From NCBI RefSeq assembly GCF_014196845.1, contig NZ_JACIEM010000005.1, positions 248,001-312,000 of the forward strand: a stretch of DNA of 64,000 nucleotides. Direction: 5' to 3'. The notes below the pieces were generated by a model that did not search any database, was not told the origin of the DNA, and saw only the letters and a program-made list of their open reading frames with translations. Within the stretch, counting starts at the first letter, position 1; every line of letters starts with the position of its first letter. This DNA comes from Aurantimonas endophytica. Its GTDB lineage: Bacteria; Pseudomonadota; Alphaproteobacteria; Rhizobiales; Rhizobiaceae. This document shows, in pieces, positions 1 to 8,058 of the stretch. The position numbers were made by a program, and so were the translations under genes.

Positions 1-144
1 GGCGCCGTTGCCTGAGCGAAAGCAGGGCTGCCAGTCGCCCGGCGCCAGCGCTCCCCTCACCAAGCAAATCAAGCTCGACGACGGGTAACCCTACATATGC
101 GTCTTCAAGTGCGGAGGCTGCGCCGTTTCAGCGGTTTGTCGGGT

Positions 145-1032
145 TTACGGACGCAACTCGTCGATGATGCGAGGTACCTCCACAGCGAGTTCCCGAGCCA
201 AGTATCCCGCTTTGCCGACACTCAGGGCCAACCGGCGTCCCGCCTCCGCATGCACAAAGACGCCCCACTGGGCCGCTAGCAGGAGCGGCGCGCCGCGGGC
301 TGCAACGCCCGTGATAAGTCCAGCGAGAACGTCACCGGACCCCGATGTGGCCATGCCAAGGCCGCCACCCTCACATCTCCACGTCCTACCCTCAGGAGAG
401 CAGATGAAGGTGGTCGGCCCTTTCATCACTACAACCCCGCCGACGTGAGCGGCAGCCTTGGCTCCCGCATCTAGTGGATTGCCGATGATTTCCTCCTTCG
501 ACGTGTTGTTGAAGGCCGCCATCTCGCCTGGGTGCGGGGTCAGCGCGAAGTCACGCCCGCAGCGCTGCAAAGCCGTCGCTTCGCTTTTGAGACTCGTTAG
601 GGCCGCTGCGTCGAAAACAAACGGCGCGTCGCCTTCAATTTCGAGTAGCGCCAGTGAAAGCGCGCGCGCTCCTGGTTCGTCCACCATTCCGGGCCCTACC
701 AGAATAGCATTGGCGTGGCGTACCTCCGCGGTCAGTCGGGACGAAGACGCCGGATCGATCTCTCCGTCGGAGTTTTCTGCCAATGCGATGACTCGGGCTT
801 CGGGAATTGCCACTGCTAATTGCGGAGCGACAGAGGAAACGGTCGCAATCTGAAGCTTTCCTGCGCCGGCGCGGAGAGCCGCTTCTGCAGCCAGAAGAAC
901 AGCGCCCGGGATCTCGCTGCTTCCACCGATTATCAAGACCGCGCCGCGTTCATCCTTGCCTGCCGAAACATTGATCTCCGGCAGCGGGTTGGCCAGCAGA
1001 AAGTCGCGATCGATTGAGCCGCTCGAAGTCAT
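145..1032 (-). CDS. nnrD: ADP/ATP-dependent NAD(P)H-hydrate dehydratase (carbohydrate-kinase fold)
   Basis: A 295-aa protein matching the C-terminal domain of YjeF/Nnr. This family dehydrates the damaged cofactors NADHX and NADPHX in the cytoplasm using ADP or ATP. Visible motifs are the early glycine-rich IIGGS (34-38), TPHPGE (165-170) and GSGDVLAG (231-238), whose Asp234 is the expected catalytic base. The N-terminal epimerase domain (NnrE) found in fused Nnr proteins is absent, so this is a stand-alone dehydratase. Its start overlaps the stop of the upstream histidine phosphatase by four bases (ATGA), so the two are probably translated together. The 144 bases to the left hold no gene I can support. 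Confidence 0.9.
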   Translation of the reverse strand: MTSSGSIDRDFLLANPLPEINVSAGKDERGAVLIIGGSSEIPGAVLLAAEAALRAGAGKLQIATVSSVAPQLAVAIPEARVIALAENSDGEIDPASSSRLTAEVRHANAILVGPGMVDEPGARALSLALLEIEGDAPFVFDAAALTSLKSEATALQRCGRDFALTPHPGEMAAFNNTSKEEIIGNPLDAGAKAAAHVGGVVVMKGPTTFICSPEGRTWRCEGGGLGMATSGSGDVLAGLITGVAARGAPLLLAAQWGVFVHAEAGRRLALSVGKAGYLARELAVEVPRIIDELRP

Positions 1033-1787
1033 CGCCCGAACTCCTTCGCACGAGGCTCGGCAGTGACTTCCGTGTCCTGGTTGAGGAGGGGCGCCACGAA
1101 GTTGTAGCGCACAAGCTTCAACTCGATATCGCCGCCGCCGGACCTTTGCGCACGATACTCAGTGACTGCGCAATTCGCGACGTCACCGTCGCGGTCGATC
1201 GCGAGGATCTGATCCTCGTCGAGCTTCTCAATGATGTATCGCAAACATAGCACCACAACTTGATGGGCGACGATCAGGACCCTGCGACCTTCATAGTGGA
1301 GGCTAACGGTGTCCAAGACTGACCGCAGGCGCAGTATCACGTCGCACCAGCTCTCGCCGCCAGGGGGACGATGATAGAATTTTCCGAGCAGCTGCCGGAA
1401 CTCCGCCTGCTCCGGATGCTCGCTCTTGATGCCCATGCTCGTCAGCCGATCGAGGATGCCGAATTCCTTCTCCCGCAGGCGCTCGTCGGTCGACAAACAC
1501 GCCCTTTCAAGATCCGCCTCCTCGACAATCGCCGATGCGGTCTCTAGTGCCCGCCGATAGGGAGATGAAAGGACAACTTCCGGCCGCTCTATCTCGGGCA
1601 GAGCGGCGAACCATAGCCCTACCGAGCGTGACTGCTCCGATCCTAAATCACTGAGCGGAACATCAATGTCCCGGTGCGCAATGTCGATCCGCGTCATATC
1701 GGATGCCATTGCCGCATCTCGAGCGACGTTGCCAAGACTTTCCCCGTGCCGGACTATCCAGAGGTGGGATGGCCATGTCAGTTTCAT
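1029..1787 (-). CDS. Histidine phosphatase (phosphoglycerate mutase-like) family protein
   Basis: A 252-aa protein with the histidine phosphatase signature IVRHGESLGN at residues 12-21; the His is the phosphorylated nucleophile. A second conserved region, SSPYRRALETA, lies near residue 80, and the late VAHQVVVLCLR segment carries the second catalytic His. This is a cytoplasmic phosphatase or mutase of unknown substrate. The first Met is only a few residues before the fold begins, which supports this start. It overlaps nnrD by four bases, so a cofactor-repair operon is likely, though a functional link between the two is inference. Confidence 0.88.
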   Translation of the reverse strand: MKLTWPSHLWIVRHGESLGNVARDAAMASDMTRIDIAHRDIDVPLSDLGSEQSRSVGLWFAALPEIERPEVVLSSPYRRALETASAIVEEADLERACLSTDERLREKEFGILDRLTSMGIKSEHPEQAEFRQLLGKFYHRPPGGESWCDVILRLRSVLDTVSLHYEGRRVLIVAHQVVVLCLRYIIEKLDEDQILAIDRDGDVANCAVTEYRAQRSGGGDIELKLVRYNFVAPLLNQDTEVTAEPRAKEFGR

Positions 1788-1859
1788 CTAGGGCCTCGCA
1801 TCTGCACTCTCATTGATTGGTGGCTCGCCATCTTAGGTGGTTGGGCTGCTACCGACGGT

Positions 1860-1884
1860 GGAACGGTGGGATTGCAGGGAGGTT
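1860..1884 (+). promoter_or_regulatory. Candidate EcfG-type (general stress sigma) promoter for the 47-aa membrane peptide
   Basis: GGAAC (1860-1864), 16 bases, then GGTT (1881-1884). The EcfG consensus in alphaproteobacteria is GGAAC-N16/17-CGTT, so one -10 base differs. The next start codon is about 70 bases downstream. Confidence 0.45.
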
Positions 1885-1954
1885 TGGCTGTACATCCCAC
1901 CGACCTCCTTCAAGAGATCGATGGGCTACGGCAACACAAAAGTCAGGAAATGTT

Positions 1955-2098
1955 ATGAAGCTGACTAAACAAGATCGAGTTGTGGCTGCCTTGATTGTGA
2001 TAGTTGCCATTTTAGGAGCACTAGTATTCTACGGCCTGATTACCGATTGGTTCGGTCTCTCCAGCATTGAACAGCAGCCGGACGTAGGGGCGCTGTGA
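1955..2098 (+). CDS. Small single-pass membrane protein, 47 aa
   Basis: A 47-residue reading frame with a strong Shine-Dalgarno site (AGGAA, 6 bases before ATG). Residues 1-8 are basic and polar, about 10-30 form one very hydrophobic helix, and the tail is short and acidic or polar. This is the usual layout of an inner-membrane microprotein with its N-terminus in the cytoplasm. No family is recognised. The frame stays open upstream to 1817, but the Shine-Dalgarno site and hydrophobic layout favour this internal ATG. A GGAAC-type promoter lies just upstream, so a general-stress membrane peptide is plausible. The function is unknown. Confidence 0.6.
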   Translation: MKLTKQDRVVAALIVIVAILGALVFYGLITDWFGLSSIEQQPDVGAL

Positions 2099-2429
2099 CA
2101 ACCGCGGAGCTTCAGTTGAAGCTGGTGCAGAAATACGATTGCGGGGCAGTCTGTACCCAAAATCGACGTCCACGAGGACCTCCCAGGTACGTTTCGAACC
2201 ACTTGGCCTTGCAGGTTTGTTGATCACTGGAGGAGGCAATAAGTCCACGTCTATGCCGCAGCTCTCGTGCAGGCAACAGCGCCCGCCATTGAAGAGTGTG
2301 CACCGTAAGACGAATGCGGACAGGATGACGACTTGGAACTCGTGCGACGGACCTTTGGGGGCAACCTACTATCCCACGCCTGGCGGCCGGCACCGTTGCC
2401 AATGTGACCAGGCCGGGCCGCTGATGCAC
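2099..2429. other. Intergenic stretch, no supported gene
   Basis: Short overlapping open frames on both strands show no recognisable protein. The stretch runs into the decayed transposase that follows and is probably partly derived from it. Confidence 0.4.
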
Positions 2430-2704
2430 GCGGCAGGCTGAGTGCCCTGCCGGATCGCTGACCAAGGCTACGACGCGTGCTGCGTCGGCGGCTGCGAGCC
2501 GAAGGCGCAAAGGTAGTCATTTCGGGACGCTCAGACCGCAAGGCTCAGATCGAGTCCAAAGAGGCGCGCTACAAGGGCGCTGGCGCATCGACGCCGGTGG
2601 CAGACTGAAGGACTTCCGACGCGTGGCCACCTGTTACGATCAGCTTGCCGCCACTTCCTCCGGGCAGTCGAGCTCGCAACCCTTGTCGCATTCTGGGTGT
2701 TAAT
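2430..2704 (+). pseudogene. Remnant of an IS5-family transposase (C-terminal end, frameshifted)
   Basis: Read across frames, the plus strand gives ADQGYDA, then GRLKDFRRVATCYDQLAA, then FLRAVELATLVAFWV. This is the order seen at the C-terminus of IS5-group DDE transposases: a GYD block, a KDFRR-ATRYDKLA block with the catalytic region, then the terminal hydrophobic FW-V. At least two frame changes and a missing N-terminal half show it is dead. I did not find its terminal inverted repeats. It lies downstream of the glycan operon and may mark an old insertion. Confidence 0.65.
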
Positions 2705-2800
2705 GAAGCTGAATCTTATGCGCTGCTTTATTGGCACACTATCGAGTCAGAATTGCTTAATACGCGATTCACGTACAGGCAAGATTGGCGAAAGTGAGGC

Positions 2801-3580
2801 TCAAGGCAATGGACTGGGTGGCGATATGACAGCGATACGAGGCGGTGCATCAGCCATGACTGGGCGCGTACCCCGACAGCACAGATAAACTTCGTCCTCG
2901 GTGGCGGCTTCGATCCGGAAGCCGGCGCTTCGGAGCATTGCTTCCATGCCCGCCCGGTTGGGCACCCACCAGTTGGTGGGATCCGCAGCGTAATTGTGCT
3001 CGATGAACGTCAATCGCGGGAAGCCGTCGTCGTCGAACGGCGCCGTATCCTCGAACCCGTAATCCGCCTCGACGGGGCTGACGTGCCGCTTGCCGCGCAG
3101 CATCGACTGGAAGAGAAGGTCGCTTTCCGCCACGTGCTCGTAGATGAGGTCCAGCGCCAGCAGCGGGTGCCGCAGGTGATAGAGGACGCCCATGAAAATG
3201 ACGAAATCGAACTTCTGGCCAAGTTGGCCGACTTCGTAGACCGACAATTGCTCAAACTCGATATCGAGACCGCCAATCTCCGCTGCCAGCCGCGCCTGCG
3301 CGAGATAGCGCGGATCGGAGTCAATGCCAACGACGAGTTCGGCGCCTCGACGTTTCATTTCCACCGAATAGAAACCGGCATTGCAGCCGATGTCGAGGAC
3401 CCGGCGTCCGCGCATGTCCGCCGGAACGAGATGGCGAAAACCGTTCCACTTGAAGGTCGGATAGTCTCCCAGGAAATGCTCGGGCGCCGTCTGGATGCCG
3501 CCCAGTTCCATGTTGTGGAACCACGGCGCCAGCGCCTGGATCCGGCTCTTGACGTTGTCTTGCATCATGTCTCTGCTCAT
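2801..3580 (-). CDS. SAM-dependent methyltransferase (resembles TIGR04290 / CmoB-like)
   Basis: A 259-aa class I methyltransferase. The SAM-binding motif I is VLDIGCNAGFYS (about residues 61-72), the acidic end of strand 2 is GIDSDP, and a later block is FDFVIFMGVLYHLRHP. The N-terminal WFHNMELGGIQT and FKWNGF blocks resemble tRNA mo5U34 methyltransferase-like proteins and, more closely, the methyltransferases found in glycosyltransferase gene clusters. It is the last gene of the glycan operon, 52 bases after the decarboxylase-like gene. A sugar or glycan O-methylation role is therefore inferred; the substrate is unknown. Confidence 0.8.
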   Translation of the reverse strand: MSRDMMQDNVKSRIQALAPWFHNMELGGIQTAPEHFLGDYPTFKWNGFRHLVPADMRGRRVLDIGCNAGFYSVEMKRRGAELVVGIDSDPRYLAQARLAAEIGGLDIEFEQLSVYEVGQLGQKFDFVIFMGVLYHLRHPLLALDLIYEHVAESDLLFQSMLRGKRHVSPVEADYGFEDTAPFDDDGFPRLTFIEHNYAADPTNWWVPNRAGMEAMLRSAGFRIEAATEDEVYLCCRGTRPVMADAPPRIAVISPPSPLP

Positions 3581-3632
3581 GCCGATGTCTTTTCGAGACC
3601 GTTTCAGCGCGGGCCGCCGCCGCTTCGGTAGC

Positions 3633-4748
3633 TCATGTGAGGTTCGTCTCTGCGAAGGAATAAGCGGCCTTGCTGCTCGCGCGGGTCCCGCTCCATTCGC
3701 GGTTTTCGTCGCTCTGTGCGCCGGAGAACCACGCGATCGTCGGTTCCAGTCCCTCGACGAGGGTGACCTTCGGTTCCCAGCCCAGCAGTGACCGCGCCAG
3801 CGTGATGTCCGGCCGGCGACGTTGGGGATCGTCCTGCGGCAGAGGCAGATGGGCGATCGGCGATCGCGAACCGGTCAGCCTGACGACCACCTCCGCCAGT
3901 TCCCTGATGGTGAACTCGCCGGGATTGCCGAGATTGACCGGCTGCTCAGGGTTGGGCTCCACCTCCATCAGCGCGACGATGCCGGCGATGAGGTCCGTCA
4001 CATAGCAGAAGGAGCGCGTTTGTTCGCCCGTCCCGTAGAGCGTCATCGCGTCGCCGGCCAAGGCCTGGCAGATGAGATTGGAGACGATGCGCCCGTCGTC
4101 CGGCTGCATGCGCGGGCCATAGGTGTTGAAGATCCGGACCACGCGGGCGTCCACCCGCCCGGCACGGAGATAGTCGAAGGTCAGCGTCTCTGCGGCGCGT
4201 TTGCCCTCGTCGTAGCAGGCACGCGGGCCGGTCGGGTTGACGTTCCCCCAGTACGTCTCGGTCTGTGGGTGCTGGAGGGGATCGCCATAGACCTCGCTGG
4301 TCGATGCGTGGACGAGCCGGGCGCCGCAGCGCTCGGCGATTTCCAGGATATTGTTCGTGCCGACCACGCATGTCATCATCGTATGCACGGGATCGGCCTG
4401 GTAGCGCGGCGGCGACGCGGCGCACGCCAGGTTGTAGATCTCGTCCACCTCCAGCGACGCCGGCAGCGTTTCGCAGATGTCCCGCTCGATGAACGTGAAT
4501 CGGTTGCTGGCGCCGAAGCGCGAAAGATTGGCCGTCGATCCCGTCTGCAAGTTGTCCACACAGGTGACGCGGTGCCCGCGGCGCAGCAGCAGTTCGCACA
4601 GATGCGACCCGAGGAAACCCGCACCCCCGGTGACCAGAACGCGCTTCAGGTCGCTGCGCGGCAAGCCCGGAGACTGCTCTCCACCCCGGGGTTCGCTTTC
4701 CGCCTGCCGTGCCTGGCTGCCGGTGCTATCCAATTCCACCTCCGTCAT
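3633..4748 (-). CDS. NAD-dependent epimerase/decarboxylase, UDP-glucuronate decarboxylase-like (UDP-xylose synthase type)
   Basis: A 371-aa extended SDR protein. The Rossmann motif VTGGAGFLGSHL starts near residue 39. The order NLACAASPPRYQADPVHTM, then STSEVYGDPLQHPQ and YDEGKRAAET (catalytic Tyr-Lys), is diagnostic of UDP-glucuronate decarboxylases (UXS), which make UDP-xylose from UDP-GlcA. The UDP-glucose dehydrogenase in the same operon would supply UDP-GlcA. ATG at 4748 overlaps the upstream stop (ATGA). The frame stays open further upstream, but that part runs antisense-like through the preceding glycosyltransferase and is not real. The C-terminus carries about 25 low-complexity residues beyond the fold. 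Confidence 0.85.
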   Translation of the reverse strand: MTEVELDSTGSQARQAESEPRGGEQSPGLPRSDLKRVLVTGGAGFLGSHLCELLLRRGHRVTCVDNLQTGSTANLSRFGASNRFTFIERDICETLPASLEVDEIYNLACAASPPRYQADPVHTMMTCVVGTNNILEIAERCGARLVHASTSEVYGDPLQHPQTETYWGNVNPTGPRACYDEGKRAAETLTFDYLRAGRVDARVVRIFNTYGPRMQPDDGRIVSNLICQALAGDAMTLYGTGEQTRSFCYVTDLIAGIVALMEVEPNPEQPVNLGNPGEFTIRELAEVVVRLTGSRSPIAHLPLPQDDPQRRRPDITLARSLLGWEPKVTLVEGLEPTIAWFSGAQSDENREWSGTRASSKAAYSFAETNLT

Positions 4749-5851
4749 GCCGCGCCCGCTCGCGCCTTGGATCGCGAGGCCACCGCCAGTCCATCGAGGG
4801 CGGCGAGCAGTTCCGCCGCCCGTGCCGTCCCCGTATGCTTCTCCAGAACGATCTTCCGCGCCGCCTGTGCCATGTCGCCGGCGAGCTTTTCGTCCGCATC
4901 GGCCAGAAGGGCGACCACGTCTTCCGGACCGTGTGCGATCACGATCGCCTCGCCGTCCGGAAGAAGCTCGCTGAGGCCCTGCCAGTTGTCGCTGACGATC
5001 GGCGTTCCGACAGCCGCCGCCTCGAAGAGGCGCACGCTCGGCGACCAGCCCGCGGCGATCATGTCGGCCCGCGTGACGTTCAGCGTGAAGCGCTGCCGGG
5101 AATAGAAGTCGGCATGGTCGGCGGGGGGCAGATGGTCGATGCGGTCGACATTGCCCGGCCACTCGATGTCGGACGGGTACTGCGGGCCGGCGACGACGAA
5201 GCGCTTATGCGGAAGGCGGCGCGCCGGCTCGATCAGCAGCCGTTCCAGAGTCGGCTGGCGGTCGAGGCTGTACGTGCCGAGATAGCCCAGGTCCCAGGTC
5301 GCCGCCGCTCCTGTGTTGCGGTAGCGCTCCGGCTCCACCGAGCAGTACAGCGCCACCGCACGGGCGGCGCCGAACTGGTTTTCCAGCCGCGACAGGGTCG
5401 GTCCGCCGGTGAAGGAGAAATAGGTGTGGAAGCCGGGAATCTGCGCGGCGGCGAGATATTCCTCATCTCCCCGTTCCAGCCTGGCGAGCGTCACCGGCGT
5501 GTCGATGTCGTAGAAGCTGACGCGGCCGGGCGCGATCCGGAACAGCGTGTCGATGACCGCCTCGCCATCCGGGACATAGGAGCCGACCAGCACCGCACCG
5601 GCGCCGGCGAGGTCGTCGCCGTGACGGGCAGCGAGTTCCTCGACTTCGTCGTAGAATTCCAGCGTGCAGAAATCCGGATCGGGCAGATCGCGGTGAGACG
5701 CGTACCAGGGCTTTTCCCGCTCCAGGAAGAGGACGCGGCTGCCGAGCGCGTCGAGACCCTTCAGAAGAGAGCGGAAGGTGGTGGCATGGCCGTTGCCCCA
5801 GGAAGAGGAGAGGGTCAGGCCGACCACGACGATGTCGAAGGGCGGCCTCAC
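4745..5851 (-). CDS. CgeB-type glycosyltransferase (first of three paralogues from the operon's 3' end)
   Basis: A 368-aa protein with the layout of CgeB-like GT-B transferases (Glyco_trans_1_2 domain). The N-terminus has SSSWGNGHATTFRSLLKGL, and the middle reads DLGYLGTYSLDRQ-TLERLLIEPARRLP. The C-terminal donor-site block is FTLNVTRADM, then SPSVRLFEAAAVGTPIVSD. Such enzymes are cytoplasmic, and this one probably transfers a sugar from an NDP donor onto a growing glycan or lipid carrier. It overlaps both neighbours by four bases. The neighbours at 5848 and 6939 have the same architecture, so the three probably add successive sugars. Donor and acceptor are unknown. Confidence 0.82.
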   Translation of the reverse strand: MRPPFDIVVVGLTLSSSWGNGHATTFRSLLKGLDALGSRVLFLEREKPWYASHRDLPDPDFCTLEFYDEVEELAARHGDDLAGAGAVLVGSYVPDGEAVIDTLFRIAPGRVSFYDIDTPVTLARLERGDEEYLAAAQIPGFHTYFSFTGGPTLSRLENQFGAARAVALYCSVEPERYRNTGAAATWDLGYLGTYSLDRQPTLERLLIEPARRLPHKRFVVAGPQYPSDIEWPGNVDRIDHLPPADHADFYSRQRFTLNVTRADMIAAGWSPSVRLFEAAAVGTPIVSDNWQGLSELLPDGEAIVIAHGPEDVVALLADADEKLAGDMAQAARKIVLEKHTGTARAAELLAALDGLAVASRSKARAGAA

Positions 5852-6942
5852 GCGCTTGCCCTTTCGCGTCGGCTCGCCGCATGACGGTGCAGCAGCGCGT
5901 CCACGAGGACCGCGCGCTGCTCGTAGGTGTGGTCTTTCAGGACGCGTGCGAGCGCGGCCCGGCCGATGCGTGCCGCCCGCTCATCGTCGAGCCCGGCCAT
6001 CAGGTCGACCACATCGCGGCCGTCCCGCGCGACCAGCACTTCTTCGCCCGGCTTCAGGAAAAGGTCGATGCCCGGCCATTCGTCGGTGATCAGGCAGGCT
6101 CCTGCACCGGCCGCCTCGAAGACGCGTGTCGGCGGCGAGAAGCCGGTCTCCGCCATGGAGGCGCGGTTGATGTTGAGGACCGCCTTCGGCGTGACGTTGA
6201 AGGCATTGTGGTCGCGCGTTCCGACATGGCCGATATGGCGGACGTTTTCCGGCAGAGGCCGGTCGCCCCAGCCCGACCCGCCGAGAAGGAACGTGGCGTC
6301 CGGCAGGCGCGCCGCCGGCTCGAGGAAGAACTGCTCGACACGCGCCTCCCGGTCGGGCAGGCGATTGCCGAGGAAGCCGAGCGCCGCCGCGAAGCGCTCG
6401 TCGGCCGCGACGGGATGGTGGGTGGACGGATCGAGCGCGTTGTAGATCGGGACGCATTCGGCCGCGCCGAGACGGCGGTAGGCTTCGACCACCGGGTCGC
6501 CGCCGCCATAGGTCAGCACCGCGTCCAGCCGGGCGATCGCCGCGTGGCCGGGATGACCGGGATCGGCGTGCAGCTCGGCCAGCGTCGCGGGCGCGTCGAC
6601 GTCCCAGAAGATCTTCACCGCCTGCGGTTGCGCCGCGTCGAAGACCGCGCCGAGCAGCCAGTCGTCGGCGTAGCCGACGCCGCTCGCCTTCACCACCACG
6701 TCCGCGTCGGCGGCTTCGGCGACCGCAGCGCCCGCCGCTTGCGGCGTCGCCGCGTAGACGACGACCCTGCACCAGTCCGGCGGATCGATGTCGCGGTTCT
6801 CCTGCCGGCCATAGGCGTCAGGCTCGTAGAAGGTGATGTCGTGGCCATGCGCCGCCAGAGCCCGCAGCAGCCCGCGGTAATAGGTGGCGGCGCCGTTCCA
6901 GTAGGAAGACAGAATGCTGGAACCGTAAAACGCGATCTTCAC
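5848..6942 (-). CDS. CgeB-type glycosyltransferase (second paralogue)
   Basis: A 364-aa protein closely parallel to the genes on either side. It has SSYWNGAATYYRGLLRAL near the N-terminus, then ALGFLGNRLPDREARVEQFFLEPAARLP in the centre (given here only as order). The donor-site block is VLNINRASM followed by SPPTRVFEAAGAGACLITDEW. The cytoplasmic GT-B fold is inferred. ATGA overlaps at both ends show translational coupling. No signal peptide or membrane segment is visible. Confidence 0.82.
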   Translation of the reverse strand: MKIAFYGSSILSSYWNGAATYYRGLLRALAAHGHDITFYEPDAYGRQENRDIDPPDWCRVVVYAATPQAAGAAVAEAADADVVVKASGVGYADDWLLGAVFDAAQPQAVKIFWDVDAPATLAELHADPGHPGHAAIARLDAVLTYGGGDPVVEAYRRLGAAECVPIYNALDPSTHHPVAADERFAAALGFLGNRLPDREARVEQFFLEPAARLPDATFLLGGSGWGDRPLPENVRHIGHVGTRDHNAFNVTPKAVLNINRASMAETGFSPPTRVFEAAGAGACLITDEWPGIDLFLKPGEEVLVARDGRDVVDLMAGLDDERAARIGRAALARVLKDHTYEQRAVLVDALLHRHAASRRERASA

Positions 6943-8054
6943 TGCGCGGCCTCCCTTGCGATGTCCTGCGCCCCGTCGAGGCTGGAGAGGATCGCGAAAA
7001 GCTCATCCACCCGGTGCCGGCAGGTATGCCGCGCGCGGAAGGTCTCGAGGCCGGAAGCGGCGAGCGAGGCGGCCAGATCGGGATCGTTCAGCACGTCGCG
7101 GATCCGCGACTTCATCTCGGCGCCGTCGGCTGCCACGAGATAGTCGCTGCCGGTGCGGAAGAGGTTCTCCTCGTCGCGCCACGGCGCCGAGATCAGCGGG
7201 ATGCCGCAGGCCAGCGCCTCGAAGACGCGGATCGTCGGGATGCCCGGCAGCGCCTCGACATAGGGCCGCCGCGGAATGTGCATGGTGAAGCGATGGCGGG
7301 CAAAGGCGGCCGGAACGTCGGCGTTGGCGATCCAGCCGCGATAGTCGAGGCCTGCATCCCTCAGCGCCTCGATGCCCTCGGCGGGATAGCGCACCCCATG
7401 GACGACGCCGGAAAGGCCGAGCGTGCGCGCCGGCTCGATCAGGAACTCGCCGATCTCCTTCGTCCGCTCGCCGTCGCCCCAGTTGCCGATCCAGACCAGG
7501 TCGCCCGCCGGCTCCGCCGGCAGTGGCCGGAACAGGCGGTCGTCTGCCGCCTCGTGCCAGGTAAAGACGCGGCGGCCCCAGCCGTCGGCTTCATAGCGGC
7601 GTCGCAGGGTCTCGCCGAAGGCCAGGACGGCGTCGTAGTCCTCCAGCGCCATACCGGCGATGGCTTGGTGGTCCGAAACGGCCCGGTGATGGGTGTCGTG
7701 GAAGAGCAACGCGAAACGACCGCCATCGCGGCGCAAGCGCCCGATCTCGGCGACGAGCGCCGGGGCGGTCCATTCGTGCACCACCACGACATCGGCTTCG
7801 GCAAGCGCGGCAGCATGATCGAAGCCGGGTCCGTAGGTCCGACTGGTGAGCTCGGGGAAGTCGCGCCCGAAGCGCTCGACATTGGCCTCGCCCTGCTGCT
7901 CGGCGAGATTGGTGCGGCTCCAGCTGTCCTCCGGCTCGAGTGCCTCGGCGTCGTGACCCCGGGCCACCAGCTCACGCATGATGCCCCGCAGGAAATGGGC
8001 GTTACCATGGTTCCAGTCGGAGACGAGAGAGTGGGTGTAGAAAACGAAACGCAT
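6939..8054 (-). CDS. CgeB-type glycosyltransferase (third paralogue)
   Basis: A 371-aa protein. The start is placed at ATG 8054 (MRFVFYTHS), because that gives the typical first beta strand and lies just 4 bases after the preceding gene. The 25 open codons further upstream overlap that gene's end. Conserved blocks are SDWNHGNAHFLRGIMREL, DLVWIGNWGDGERTKEI with EFLIEPAR, and the donor-site block FTMHIPRRPYVEALPGIPT with RVFEALACGIPLISAPW. It belongs to the same family as the two following genes and probably acts in the same assembly line. Confidence 0.82.
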   Translation of the reverse strand: MRFVFYTHSLVSDWNHGNAHFLRGIMRELVARGHDAEALEPEDSWSRTNLAEQQGEANVERFGRDFPELTSRTYGPGFDHAAALAEADVVVVHEWTAPALVAEIGRLRRDGGRFALLFHDTHHRAVSDHQAIAGMALEDYDAVLAFGETLRRRYEADGWGRRVFTWHEAADDRLFRPLPAEPAGDLVWIGNWGDGERTKEIGEFLIEPARTLGLSGVVHGVRYPAEGIEALRDAGLDYRGWIANADVPAAFARHRFTMHIPRRPYVEALPGIPTIRVFEALACGIPLISAPWRDEENLFRTGSDYLVAADGAEMKSRIRDVLNDPDLAASLAASGLETFRARHTCRHRVDELFAILSSLDGAQDIAREAAQ

Positions 8055-8058
8055 CGGT

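Noticed and set aside
3822-5105. A 427-codon plus-strand open frame
   Set aside because: Antisense to the decarboxylase-like gene and a glycosyltransferase; no recognisable protein motif.
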